Of a stretch of 6,878 bases of DNA, positions 1 to 6,047 are shown piece after piece. The first letter of the stretch is position 1. Each line of letters starts with the position of its first letter. The notes under the pieces are model-generated. The model was not told the DNA's origin. It did not search any database and saw only the letters and a list, made by a program, of their open reading frames with translations. A program made the translations under genes and the position numbers. Source of the DNA: Gilichinskyi gelida (GTDB lineage: Bacteria > Acidobacteriota > Thermoanaerobaculia > Gp7-AA8); contig JBBPII010000030.1 in NCBI GenBank assembly GCA_038040385.1, positions 1-6,878 of the forward strand, given 5' to 3'.

Positions 1-7
1 AAGTTGT

Positions 8-55
8 CCTTCTCCCGCTTGCGGGAGAAGGTGCCGCGAAGCGGCGGATGAGGGT
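8..55. repeat. Two-hairpin dispersed palindromic repeat
   Basis: The first hairpin has 11-bp perfect arms (8-18 and 21-31, CCTTCTCCCGC / GCGGGAGAAGG) with a TT loop. The second is a 5-bp stem GCCGC/GCGGC (33-37, 41-45) with a GAA loop, followed by GGATGAGGGT. Elements of this general look (a CTCCCGC-type hairpin, then a short GC hairpin and GATGAGGGT) are known as dispersed intergenic repeats in many high-GC bacteria; that is recalled, not searched. The GAGGG at 50-54 lies 10 nt before the ATG at 65, so the repeat may supply a Shine-Dalgarno-like sequence to the next gene. Confidence 0.65.
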
Positions 56-64
56 CCGTCCCAC

Positions 65-1621
65 ATGAAGCCCGTCCTACATTCGGTCGTCATCGCTGTG
101 GCTGCCGGTGTCGTGGCATTGCTGGTCACGGCGATCTTCCTGCTCCCATTCGTCGATGTCCTGGACGACACCTGGCAATACGAGCTGTTCAAGGAGCAGG
201 CGCGGCATCCCTCGCCGATCAACCCATCCGAGGTTTGGCGTGCCGTCGGCGCGACGTTCATCCCGTACTTCGGCGGAGCGTCCTGGTACAACCTGACCAC
301 GCACTACGACATCGGGATGGCGCGGGTGGGAAGCGTGATTCTGGCGCTCGCGTTGATCGGCGCGTGCCAGGCGCGGCGCCGGCGCGAGGTGTGGTTCCTC
401 ATCGCGCTGGCGATGGTCGCCCTCATCGCCGCCTGGAGCGCGCCTCCGGTGACGACGCTCCTGCGGAAAGTGCCGCTGTTCGCGGTGGCCAAGAACGAAC
501 GGCTCGGATTCGCCGCGGCGTTCGCGCTCTCGATGCTGGCGGCGATGGCCTTCGACGCCCGCGACGCGGTGTCGCGAAACCGCCGGCTGGTGTTCGCTGT
601 CGGCGCGGCGCTGGCGATCGCCACGGCGCTGCTCTGGCGCACACGCCTGGACTTCGGCGTGCAGCCGAAGATGATGCTCATCGGTGCCGCTGCGGAGTTG
701 TTGGGGATCGCGCTGCTGATCGCGGCGCTGTCGTCGCGCTACCGCGTCGCGATCGTGCTGGTCCTCGCGGCGATCGCCGCGCAGCGGCTGGCCGAGGACG
801 GGTTCATCTACCCGGCGATGCCGAGGCGCATGTTCTATCCATCGACGCCGATTCTGGACGCCATTCCGCGCGATCCGCTGTACCGGGTGGTGGGGACGGC
901 CAATCTGTTCATTCCGAACGCGGCGTCGATGTTCGGCCTCGAGGACGTGCGCGGCTACGCGTCGATGACGTACGCGCCGTACAAGCAAACGACTCGGCTG
1001 TGGTGCCCAACCTCGCAGCGGTCCTATCTCGACGTCACCGATCTCACGCTCCCCTTCCTCTCCTTCCTCGGCGTCCGCCATGCGATCACGCCGCGCACCA
1101 TGGAGCCGCCGCCCGGCTGGCGCGTCATCGCCGACGACCGCAATACCCGTCTGATGGAGAACCCGCGAGCCATCCCGCGCGTCTTCATTCCGAAGATCGT
1201 GCGATTCATGAACAGCCACGAAACGGAAATGGAAGAGATGCTCCAGGCCACCGACTTCGCTGGGAGGGCCTGGATCTACAGCACGGAGGTCATGCCTCAG
1301 GACGTCGCCAACGGCGAGGCGGAGCTGCAGGTTCGCCGCGTCGGATCGCACTATGAGATCGACGTCGGCGCGCGATCGGCGTGCCGAATCGTCATCACGG
1401 ACGTCGACTGGCCGGGATGGCGCGCGTATCTCGACGGCCGGCGGGTCAAGATCTCCACCGCCAATCTCGCATTCCTTTCCGTCTACGTACCGGAAGGAAC
1501 GCATCACATTCGCCTCGTCTACCTGCCGGACGCGTTCGTGCGCGGGCGCGCCGTCTCCTTCGCCACCATCCTCGTCTTGTCGGCCGCCATCGTCGTTCGG
1601 CGCCTTCGGAGAAAAACATGA
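65..1621 (+). CDS. YfhO-family membrane protein, C-terminal part (possibly truncated)
   Basis: 518 residues from the ATG at 65. About six or seven hydrophobic segments (roughly residues 5-30, 84-100, 109-124, 147-163, 174-191, 203-222, 226-240) precede a large extracytoplasmic domain (about 245-490) and a last membrane helix (495-512) ending in a basic tail, RRLRRKT. Family hallmarks are FLLPFVDVL near the start, FIPYFGG (65-71) and, near the end, DVDWPGWRAYLDGR (447-459), VPEGTHHIRLVYLP and F.RG. YfhO-type proteins are polytopic and linked to transfer of lipid-carried sugars onto envelope polymers, as with Bacillus YfhO and lipoteichoic acid; the substrate here is unknown. Relatives usually run to 700-900 residues with more N-terminal helices. 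This ORF starts at what is normally mid-protein, and its frame stays open leftward to base 2. It is either a 3' part whose start lies outside the window or a gene split by the repeat. Its stop overlaps the next start (ATGA). Confidence 0.8.
   Translation: MKPVLHSVVIAVAAGVVALLVTAIFLLPFVDVLDDTWQYELFKEQARHPSPINPSEVWRAVGATFIPYFGGASWYNLTTHYDIGMARVGSVILALALIGACQARRRREVWFLIALAMVALIAAWSAPPVTTLLRKVPLFAVAKNERLGFAAAFALSMLAAMAFDARDAVSRNRRLVFAVGAALAIATALLWRTRLDFGVQPKMMLIGAAAELLGIALLIAALSSRYRVAIVLVLAAIAAQRLAEDGFIYPAMPRRMFYPSTPILDAIPRDPLYRVVGTANLFIPNAASMFGLEDVRGYASMTYAPYKQTTRLWCPTSQRSYLDVTDLTLPFLSFLGVRHAITPRTMEPPPGWRVIADDRNTRLMENPRAIPRVFIPKIVRFMNSHETEMEEMLQATDFAGRAWIYSTEVMPQDVANGEAELQVRRVGSHYEIDVGARSACRIVITDVDWPGWRAYLDGRRVKISTANLAFLSVYVPEGTHHIRLVYLPDAFVRGRAVSFATILVLSAAIVVRRLRRKT
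1608..1611 (+). promoter_or_regulatory. Ribosome binding site deciding the serine hydrolase start
   Basis: GGAG followed by the 6-nt spacer AAAAAC lies directly before the ATG at 1618. The ATG overlaps the TGA of the upstream gene, so translational coupling is likely. This supports 1618 over the in-frame upstream ATG at 1381, which lies deep inside the yfhO-like gene. Confidence 0.6.
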
Positions 1622-2538
1622 AAGGCCTCTTCCTCGCCACCGTCGCCACCATCCGCCTCGCCGCCATCAGCAACACCTTCGACGGAGTCGTAGGCCTGGC
1701 CGCAATCGATCTCGACACCGGGCAGCGGATCATGTTTCGCGAGAGCGAAGCGTTTCCGATGGCCAGCGTCTACAAAGTACCGATCGCCATCGCCTTCCTG
1801 CAGCGCGTCGACCGCGGCGAGGTCTCGCTCGCCGACAAGGTCACGCTCGGCCCCGACGACTTCCACGCCGGCGCCTCGGCGATCGCGGACGAGGCGAAGG
1901 GGCAGCCGATCACGCTCACCCTCGACCGCGTGCTCACGCACATGCTGCGCGACAGCGACAACAGCGCCACCGACTACTTGCTCGCTCACTACGTCTCGCC
2001 GAAAGAGGTAATGAAGGCCCTGCGCGGCATCCGCGTGCAGAACGTCGACGTCAGCCGCCCCGAGGCGATGATCGTGGGGCAGATGCTCAACGAAGGCGAC
2101 GTCATCGAGACGCGGGCGCGCTATGCCGCGCGTAAGAAGACGATGACCTCGGCGGACGCCGCCTTCGGCATCCAGAAGTTCTGGCAGGACCCGCGCGACA
2201 CCGCCACGCCCAATGGCGTGGCCGATCTCTTCGCGAAGCTCTACAAACACCAGGTGGGTCTCAAGCCGGCGAGTGAGGAGATCCTCCTCAAATCGCTGCG
2301 CGAGACCTCGACCGGCGCCGATCGCATCCGGGCCGGCATTCCGGCCGGCGCGAAACTGGCGCACAAGACCGGCACCATGCCGGGCACGCTGAACGACGCG
2401 GGCATCATCACCTCGCCCGACGGCAAGCACCACATCGTCATGGTGGTCTTCAGCAAGTGGTCGAGGGGGACGGAGCCCGAGCGGGCCAAGGTCGTGGCGG
2501 CGATGACGAAGGCGGCATACGAGGGGCTGACGAAGTGA
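1618..2538 (+). CDS. Class A beta-lactamase-like serine hydrolase with enlarged omega loop
   Basis: 306 residues. All class A signatures are visible: S50-V-Y-K53 (the S70-x-x-K73 nucleophile motif), S113-D-N115 (SDN loop), R147-P-E149, spaced exactly like R164/E166 when counted from SDN, R193-D-T-A-T-P (like R178-D179-T in TEM-type enzymes) and K250-T-G (KTG). The family acylates on serine and opens beta-lactam rings or acts on peptidoglycan-like substrates; E166 activates the deacylation water. Between E149 and R193 there are 43 residues where TEM-type enzymes have 11, so about 32 extra residues enlarge the omega loop. L169 and N170 of the usual ExxLN motif are replaced by I and V. Only about 20 residues precede the core strand VVGLAAIDLDTG, and the short hydrophobic stretch GLFLATVATI interrupted by R13 makes a poor signal peptide. 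True lactamase activity is unproven; a related serine hydrolase is possible. The gene is overlapped by, and probably co-translated with, the yfhO-like gene. Confidence 0.85.
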   Translation: MKGLFLATVATIRLAAISNTFDGVVGLAAIDLDTGQRIMFRESEAFPMASVYKVPIAIAFLQRVDRGEVSLADKVTLGPDDFHAGASAIADEAKGQPITLTLDRVLTHMLRDSDNSATDYLLAHYVSPKEVMKALRGIRVQNVDVSRPEAMIVGQMLNEGDVIETRARYAARKKTMTSADAAFGIQKFWQDPRDTATPNGVADLFAKLYKHQVGLKPASEEILLKSLRETSTGADRIRAGIPAGAKLAHKTGTMPGTLNDAGIITSPDGKHHIVMVVFSKWSRGTEPERAKVVAAMTKAAYEGLTK

Positions 2539-2568
2539 GTGTGGGACGCGAAGCGGCCGCCCTCCAGC

Positions 2569-2675
2569 TGTCATCCCGAGCGTAGCGAGGGATCGGTGTG
2601 GGCGGGGCACGGCACGAGAGTCACGCTTTTCGCACCACCCATCCACACCGATCCCTCGCTACGCTCGGGATGACA
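2569..2675. repeat. 33-bp perfect inverted repeat between convergent genes
   Basis: The left arm 2569-2601 (TGTCATCCCGAGCG...) is the exact reverse complement of the right arm 2643-2675 (...GGGATGACA), with a 41-nt centre. Further G-C pairs at 2604-2606/2638-2640 extend the stem imperfectly. Each arm carries its own ATCCC/GGGAT short palindrome. The unit resembles dispersed repeats seen in many bacterial genomes. There is no T-run, so it is not a classical intrinsic terminator, but a stem this long between converging genes could stop transcription from both sides. The right arm overlaps the 3' end of the histidine kinase gene. Confidence 0.85.
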
Positions 2676-4722
2676 AGCCGGCTCGCCGCCCGCCCAGCCG
2701 CCGGATTTCCCGCACGAGCTGATCGCGCGCGCTCACGCCTTTGCGCACGAAGGTCGACACCTTCGAGTGCAACATGCGGCGGTCGTCGTCGGAGATGTCC
2801 TTCGAGGTGAGGACCAGGATGGGGATGTTCGCCGTGGCGGGGTTGTCCTTCAGCGCGCCGGCGACTTCGAAGCCGCTCATGCCGGGCATCATCAGGTCGA
2901 GGATGATGACGTCGGGCGCGTTCCCGTTCGCCGCCTCCACGCCGTCGTCGCCGCTGAGCGCGCTGTCGACCGTGTAGCCGAGGCGCGTCAGCTCGTCGCC
3001 GAGCACGGCGTGAATGGTCGCGTCGTCGTCGATCATCAGCACGCGCGGCTTTGACCCCCGCGCGGAGGTCAGTTCCCACACCCGGTCGAGAAAGCGCGAG
3101 CGATCGACCGGCTTGACGAAATAGTCGTCGGCGCCGAGGGCCAGGCCGAGGTCGCGGTTGTCGACGATGGAGATGATGACCACAGGGACGTCGCGCGTCG
3201 CGTCGTCGGTCCGCAGGCGCTTGAGCACTTCCCAGCCGTCCATGCCGGGAAGCACCAGGTCGAGGGTGACCGCCAGCGGCCGCGACTCGCGCGCCAGCTT
3301 GATGGCCTCCTCGCCGTGCCGCGCGCGGATCGGCAGGTAGCCGGCCGAGCTGAGCGCGGAGGCGATGAGGTCGTAGGCGTGCGCGTCGTCTTCGATCACC
3401 AGCACGCTTTCGGCGCGCGGTGGGAGGGCGGTGGGCAGCGGTTCGCGGCTGACGACGGCGGCCTGCGAGCGCAGCGGGAGGATGAATGTGAACGTACTGC
3501 CGCGGCCGGGCGCGCTGTCGACGCGCACGGTGCCGCCCTGCAGCTCGATGAAGCGTTTCACCAGCGCCAGGCCGAGCCCCGTGCCGCCGAAGGTGCGGCG
3601 CACCGAGGCGTCGACTTGCCGGAACTCCTCGAAGATCACCTCGTGATGCTGCGGGTCGATGCCGATGCCCTGATCGGAGACGGAGATGGAGAGCTTGCCG
3701 TCGGGGACGTTCAGCGCGGTGATGGCGATGGGCCGGTCCGCCGGCGAGAACTTCACGGCGTTCGAGAGCAGGTTGAAGAGCACCTGTTTGAACTTCGCCA
3801 GGTCGGTCTCGATGGGCGGGAGGTTGGGGGGGACGTCGACCAGAAACTGCGGGACGCGGTCGCGGGTCATGCCGCGCATCACGGCGCAGACGCTCTCGAT
3901 GACCGGCCGAACCTCGAAGCTCTCCGCGTAGATCTCCATCTTCCCCGCCTCGATCTTCGAGAGGTCGAGGATGTCGTTGATGATGTTCAGCAGGTGCTGG
4001 CCGGAGCCGTGGATGTGCTGGAGGAAGGTGATCTGCTTCGGCTCGATCTTCCCTTCCAGCCGCTCGATGAGGATCTCCGAGAAACCGATGATGGAGTTCA
4101 TCGGCGTGCGCAGCTCGTGGCTCATGTTCGCCAGGAACTGGCTCTTCATCCGGTCCGCCTGCTGAATGCGCTCGTTGGCGTCCGCGAGGTCCGCGGCGAG
4201 CTTGCGGACCTCCATCCGCTTCCGCTGCAGATTGGCGATCCCATTGATGAAGAAGAACGAGGCGCCGAAGAGGAAGAGCATCCGGGTGAAGGCGAGGAGC
4301 AGCGGCCCGTCGCCGAGGAATGCCAGAAGCGTGAGATAGGTGACGGCGTTGATCGCGCCGACGGCATAGGCGGCGCGCTTGCCGGCGCCGAACGCGGTGC
4401 CCGACGCTGCGGCGAGATACCAGATGAACCACGGGCTGCCGATGCCGCCGGTGGCGGCGACGCCGATGGTGACGAAGGCGATGTCGACGGCGATCCAGAT
4501 CGGAGTGAGCCACTTGCGGTCGACCCCCCGCAGGAACAGCAGGTAGATGGCGATCGCGCAGGCGCACGCCCCCAGCCACGCCGCCAGGGCCACGGTGAGG
4601 TTCAGGGTGAAGACGCCGAGCGCCCGTCCGATCAGCGAGGTGATGAACGCCGCCGTGTAGACGAGCAGGTGGCTCTTCTGCATGGCGAGATCGAAGCGCA
4701 GCACGCTCTCGCGGTCGTTCAT
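2659..4722 (-). CDS. Membrane-bound hybrid histidine kinase with two C-terminal receiver domains
   Basis: 687 residues from the ATG at 4722. About six membrane helices (within residues 19-164) form the sensor; no known input domain is recognised. A short coiled coil (165-190) leads to the HisKA box FLANMSHELRTPMN with the phospho-acceptor His202. The HATPase shows the N box (N317, N321), D350-QGIGI and GGTGLGL (379-385). Receiver 1 (about 439-552) has E444/D445/D446, phospho-acceptor D488, S518 and K537-P. Receiver 2 (about 560-675) has D565-D567, D609, T639 and K661, with Gly replacing the usual Pro after the Lys. There is no HPt domain, so phosphate must pass to a separate protein or serve internal control. 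A GTG 18 codons upstream (4776) is open but has no ribosome site and lies inside the DUF4440 relic. A TACAAT -10-like hexamer (4742-4747, minus) just before the ATG favours 4722. The last residues SSRA and the TAG stop are encoded by the inverted repeat. Confidence 0.9.
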   Translation of the reverse strand: MNDRESVLRFDLAMQKSHLLVYTAAFITSLIGRALGVFTLNLTVALAAWLGACACAIAIYLLFLRGVDRKWLTPIWIAVDIAFVTIGVAATGGIGSPWFIWYLAAASGTAFGAGKRAAYAVGAINAVTYLTLLAFLGDGPLLLAFTRMLFLFGASFFFINGIANLQRKRMEVRKLAADLADANERIQQADRMKSQFLANMSHELRTPMNSIIGFSEILIERLEGKIEPKQITFLQHIHGSGQHLLNIINDILDLSKIEAGKMEIYAESFEVRPVIESVCAVMRGMTRDRVPQFLVDVPPNLPPIETDLAKFKQVLFNLLSNAVKFSPADRPIAITALNVPDGKLSISVSDQGIGIDPQHHEVIFEEFRQVDASVRRTFGGTGLGLALVKRFIELQGGTVRVDSAPGRGSTFTFILPLRSQAAVVSREPLPTALPPRAESVLVIEDDAHAYDLIASALSSAGYLPIRARHGEEAIKLARESRPLAVTLDLVLPGMDGWEVLKRLRTDDATRDVPVVIISIVDNRDLGLALGADDYFVKPVDRSRFLDRVWELTSARGSKPRVLMIDDDATIHAVLGDELTRLGYTVDSALSGDDGVEAANGNAPDVIILDLMMPGMSGFEVAGALKDNPATANIPILVLTSKDISDDDRRMLHSKVSTFVRKGVSARDQLVREIRRLGGRRAGLSSRA

Positions 4723-4753
4723 GGCAGGAATGACGGATGGAATTGTACGCCCC

Positions 4754-5106
4754 TCACCCGGCCGGAGCGCCGACACACGAAAGATGCGTCAGAACGCACC
4801 TCCACCTCCCGGCTTCCTTCACGAATACGCTGGACGACCGCTCGAGCTCTCGGAGACCCCACGCGCGGTCACGACGGCGGTATTCGCCGTAGACGCGGAC
4901 ATTGGAGTCCTCAGTTGTCATGACGTCGTGAGTCAGGTCGCCCGACTCGACCAGCGCTAGAAAGTCTGCCTTGTTCCGACGGTCCCGTCCGGGCCGATGA
5001 TGATCCAGCCGTCGCTCATGAATGAACCGATCAACTCGGCGTCATTCGCTACCATCGCCTGATCCCACTCCTCACCGACCCGCAATAGCTCACTGCCGGC
5101 GTCCAT
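4754..5106 (-). pseudogene. Decayed DUF4440/SnoaL-like (NTF2-fold) gene with frameshifts
   Basis: Read from the ATG at 5106 (GGAG at 5114-5117 as ribosome site), the frame gives MDAGSELLRVGEEWDQAMV, then ELIGSFMSDGWIIIGPDGTVG, a typical DUF4440 N-terminus, and soon meets a TAG. Restoring one base near 4976 lets the family's next block read NKADFLALVESGDLTHDVM and then NVRVYGE. A second shift near 4882 gives TAVVTARGVSESSSG. Switching back near 4830-4860 gives VFVKEAGRWRCVLTHLS, the usual C-terminal block, ending at TGA 4756-4754. Intact relatives have about 120-130 residues, and the remaining span fits with a small loss. The family adopts a SnoaL/NTF2-like fold with varied or unknown activities. 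It lies 31 bp before the kinase ATG in the same direction and may once have shared its operon. The repeated lesions make a single sequencing error unlikely. Confidence 0.75.
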
Positions 5107-5178
5107 CTGAGAGCTCCGCTGTGATGATCGATTCAGTGTTGCAGTTCAAACTTGAACCTAAGCCGCTCGTGCCATGAG

Positions 5179-5568
5179 CTATTTTGCTTTTCGCCGATAC
5201 ACAGAGCGCGCTGCGCCGCTCTTTGCAGCCGCCACGACAGCTCGAGAAGTTCGCGAACCGGGCGCGGTTTGCCGAAGCTGCGCGAAAGAGCGTACGGAAG
5301 CAAGCCGAGAGCCGAGTTTCGCTCTTTGAATGTCCAGATCGTAGCGCGCCTGAAGATTGAGCCAGAACATCTCGGACGTTCCGAAGAACTTCGCCAGGCG
5401 AAGCGCGGTGTCTGCGGTGATCGCGCGGTGCCCCTGTACGATTTCGTTGATGCGCCGAGGAGGAACCTCTGTTTCCTTTGCAAGGCGATACTGCGTGACT
5501 TCTAGCGGTCGCATGAATTCTTCCGCGAGGATCTCACCCGGGTGAACTGGAGCAAGTGGCTGACGCAT
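5179..5568 (-). CDS. higA: HigA-type antitoxin (XRE family helix-turn-helix)
   Basis: 129 residues. The N-terminus PVHPGEILAEEFMRPLEVTQ is the HigA signature. A helix-turn-helix follows at about residues 22-62 (YRLAKETEVPPRRINEIVQG), then the family block TALRLAKFFGTSEMFWLNLQ and ARYDLDIQ. The protein neutralises the HigB nuclease and normally represses its own operon by binding the promoter. The ATG at 5568 has a strong GGAGAA site and lies 7 nt after the toxin stop, so toxin and antitoxin are co-transcribed in the toxin-first order usual for higBA. A longer in-frame start overlapping higB (5628) is unlikely. The usual homology ends near residue 90. The remaining 40 or so residues are basic, rich in Ala, Arg and Ser, and longer than in typical HigA of about 95-105 residues, so the 3' end may be frameshifted or run into foreign sequence. 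Confidence 0.88.
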   Translation of the reverse strand: MRQPLAPVHPGEILAEEFMRPLEVTQYRLAKETEVPPRRINEIVQGHRAITADTALRLAKFFGTSEMFWLNLQARYDLDIQRAKLGSRLASVRSFAQLRQTAPGSRTSRAVVAAAKSGAARSVYRRKAK

Positions 5569-5575
5569 GTTCTCC

Positions 5576-5857
5576 TCAGTGATAGTCGACGATCTCGACG
5601 TCGTAGGCGTTACCCTCTCGCCATACAAAGCAGATTCGCCACTGGTCGTTGATGCGGATGCTCCACTGCCCTGCCCGATCGCCTTTCAGCTTCTCAAGCC
5701 TGTTCGCCGGAGGGATCGTGAGATCTTCGAGAGTCATGGCAGCATCGAGCATGCGGAGCTTCCGGAGGCAGGGTCGCTGGAGATCGGTCGGCAACTTGCG
5801 GGAGCGCTGCAGATTTAACAGCTTCTCGGCTTCCGCGTCCGCGCAGGTTCTGATCAC
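5576..5857 (-). CDS. higB: HigB-type toxin (RelE superfamily mRNA interferase)
   Basis: 93 residues from the GTG at 5857. The blocks EKLLNLQRSRKLP, LRKLRMLDAAMTLEDL, NRLEKLKGDRAGQWSIRIND, QWRICFVWR and the terminal DVEIVDYH match the HigB family along its whole length. The conserved D91-Y92-H93 end corresponds to the active-site Asp-Tyr-His of characterised HigB toxins, which cut mRNA on the ribosome. All key residues are present, so the toxin looks intact. The family normally begins M-I-R-T/S-F, which matches V-I-R-T-C here and favours the GTG. The alternatives are ATG 5884 and TTG 5893. No Shine-Dalgarno sequence precedes the GTG, but a TTGACG-17 nt-TATCGT promoter candidate would start the RNA almost at this codon, so a leaderless message is possible. 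The gene follows directly after an attC-like site, as expected for a cassette gene with its own promoter. Confidence 0.92.
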   Translation of the reverse strand: MIRTCADAEAEKLLNLQRSRKLPTDLQRPCLRKLRMLDAAMTLEDLTIPPANRLEKLKGDRAGQWSIRINDQWRICFVWREGNAYDVEIVDYH

Positions 5858-5864
5858 CGCGGGA

Positions 5865-5901
5865 ACGATAACGGCCGGCGACATTAACGTCAAGCGTTAT
5901 C
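5865..5901 (-). promoter_or_regulatory. Candidate higBA promoter with operator-like TAACG repeats
   Basis: On the minus strand, TTGACG (5893-5888) and TATCGT (5870-5865, 4 of 6 matches to TATAAT) are 17 nt apart. Inverted GATAACG (5867-5873) and CGTTATC (5895-5901) flank the promoter, and an inner TAACG-TCAAG-CGTTA palindrome (5885-5899) covers the -35 box. HigA antitoxins usually repress from palindromes that overlap their promoter, so this is a plausible HigA operator. It is inference from layout only. Confidence 0.4.
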
Positions 5902-5916
5902 TTTGCATTTCGGTCG

Positions 5917-6047
5917 GGCTAACGTTCTTCCGTTCACCCGCGCGCGGCCTGTCCGCTCCGGCGGCGCGACGCAACGCGTCGCGCTGTCGGAGCCGCGGAA
6001 GCGGCGGGCCAGCGAACGGCCGCGCGTCGGGTGCTACGGAGTTAGCC
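5917..6047 (-). repeat. attC: attC-like integron recombination site 1
   Basis: 131 bp. The outer 7-mers are perfect complements: GGCTAAC (5917-5923) and GTTAGCC (6041-6047), close to RYYYAAC/GTTRRRY. The inner arms are CACCCGCGCGCGGCC (5935-5949) and GGCCGCGCG-T-CGGGTG (6018-6033), fully paired apart from the extra T6027. The centre folds further, with a 9-bp stem (5964-5972/5976-5984) and CTCCG/CGGAG. In attC sites the extra base sits in the 5' inner arm (L''), which here means the site reads on the minus strand, the direction of all neighbouring genes; the crossover would fall in G^TTAGCC at 5923/5922. The site starts 58 bp after the stop of the 159-aa gene, the usual place for a cassette attC. 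Confidence 0.72.

Noticed and set aside
77..1507. 476-residue open frame on the minus strand opposite the yfhO-like gene
   Set aside because: Rich in Arg, His and Asp with no domain or membrane pattern; it is the antisense shadow typical of high-GC coding sequence. The plus strand shows clear YfhO motifs.
1381..1617. Upstream extension of the serine hydrolase to the ATG at 1381
   Set aside because: It would lie almost wholly inside the yfhO-like gene, adds Arg-rich sequence with no signal peptide, and ignores the good GGAG site before 1618.
2621..4579. 652-residue minus-strand frame overlapping the kinase
   Set aside because: Out-of-frame reading dominated by Arg, Ala, His and Pro; the other minus frame has the real domains.
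4723..4776. GTG start for the kinase 18 codons upstream
   Set aside because: No ribosome site, no conserved sequence, and it lies in the DUF4440 relic; kept only as an alternative.
3316..4923. 535-residue open frame on the plus strand opposite the kinase
   Set aside because: Arg/Asp/Glu/Gly/Val-rich composition typical of an antisense frame; the minus strand encodes a complete hybrid kinase with all motifs.
5143..5157. GTTCAA/TTGAAC palindrome with GCGGCTTAG nearby as the higBA cassette attC
   Set aside because: The boxes do not fit RYYYAAC/GTTRRRY and no partner inner arm was found upstream; too weak to call.
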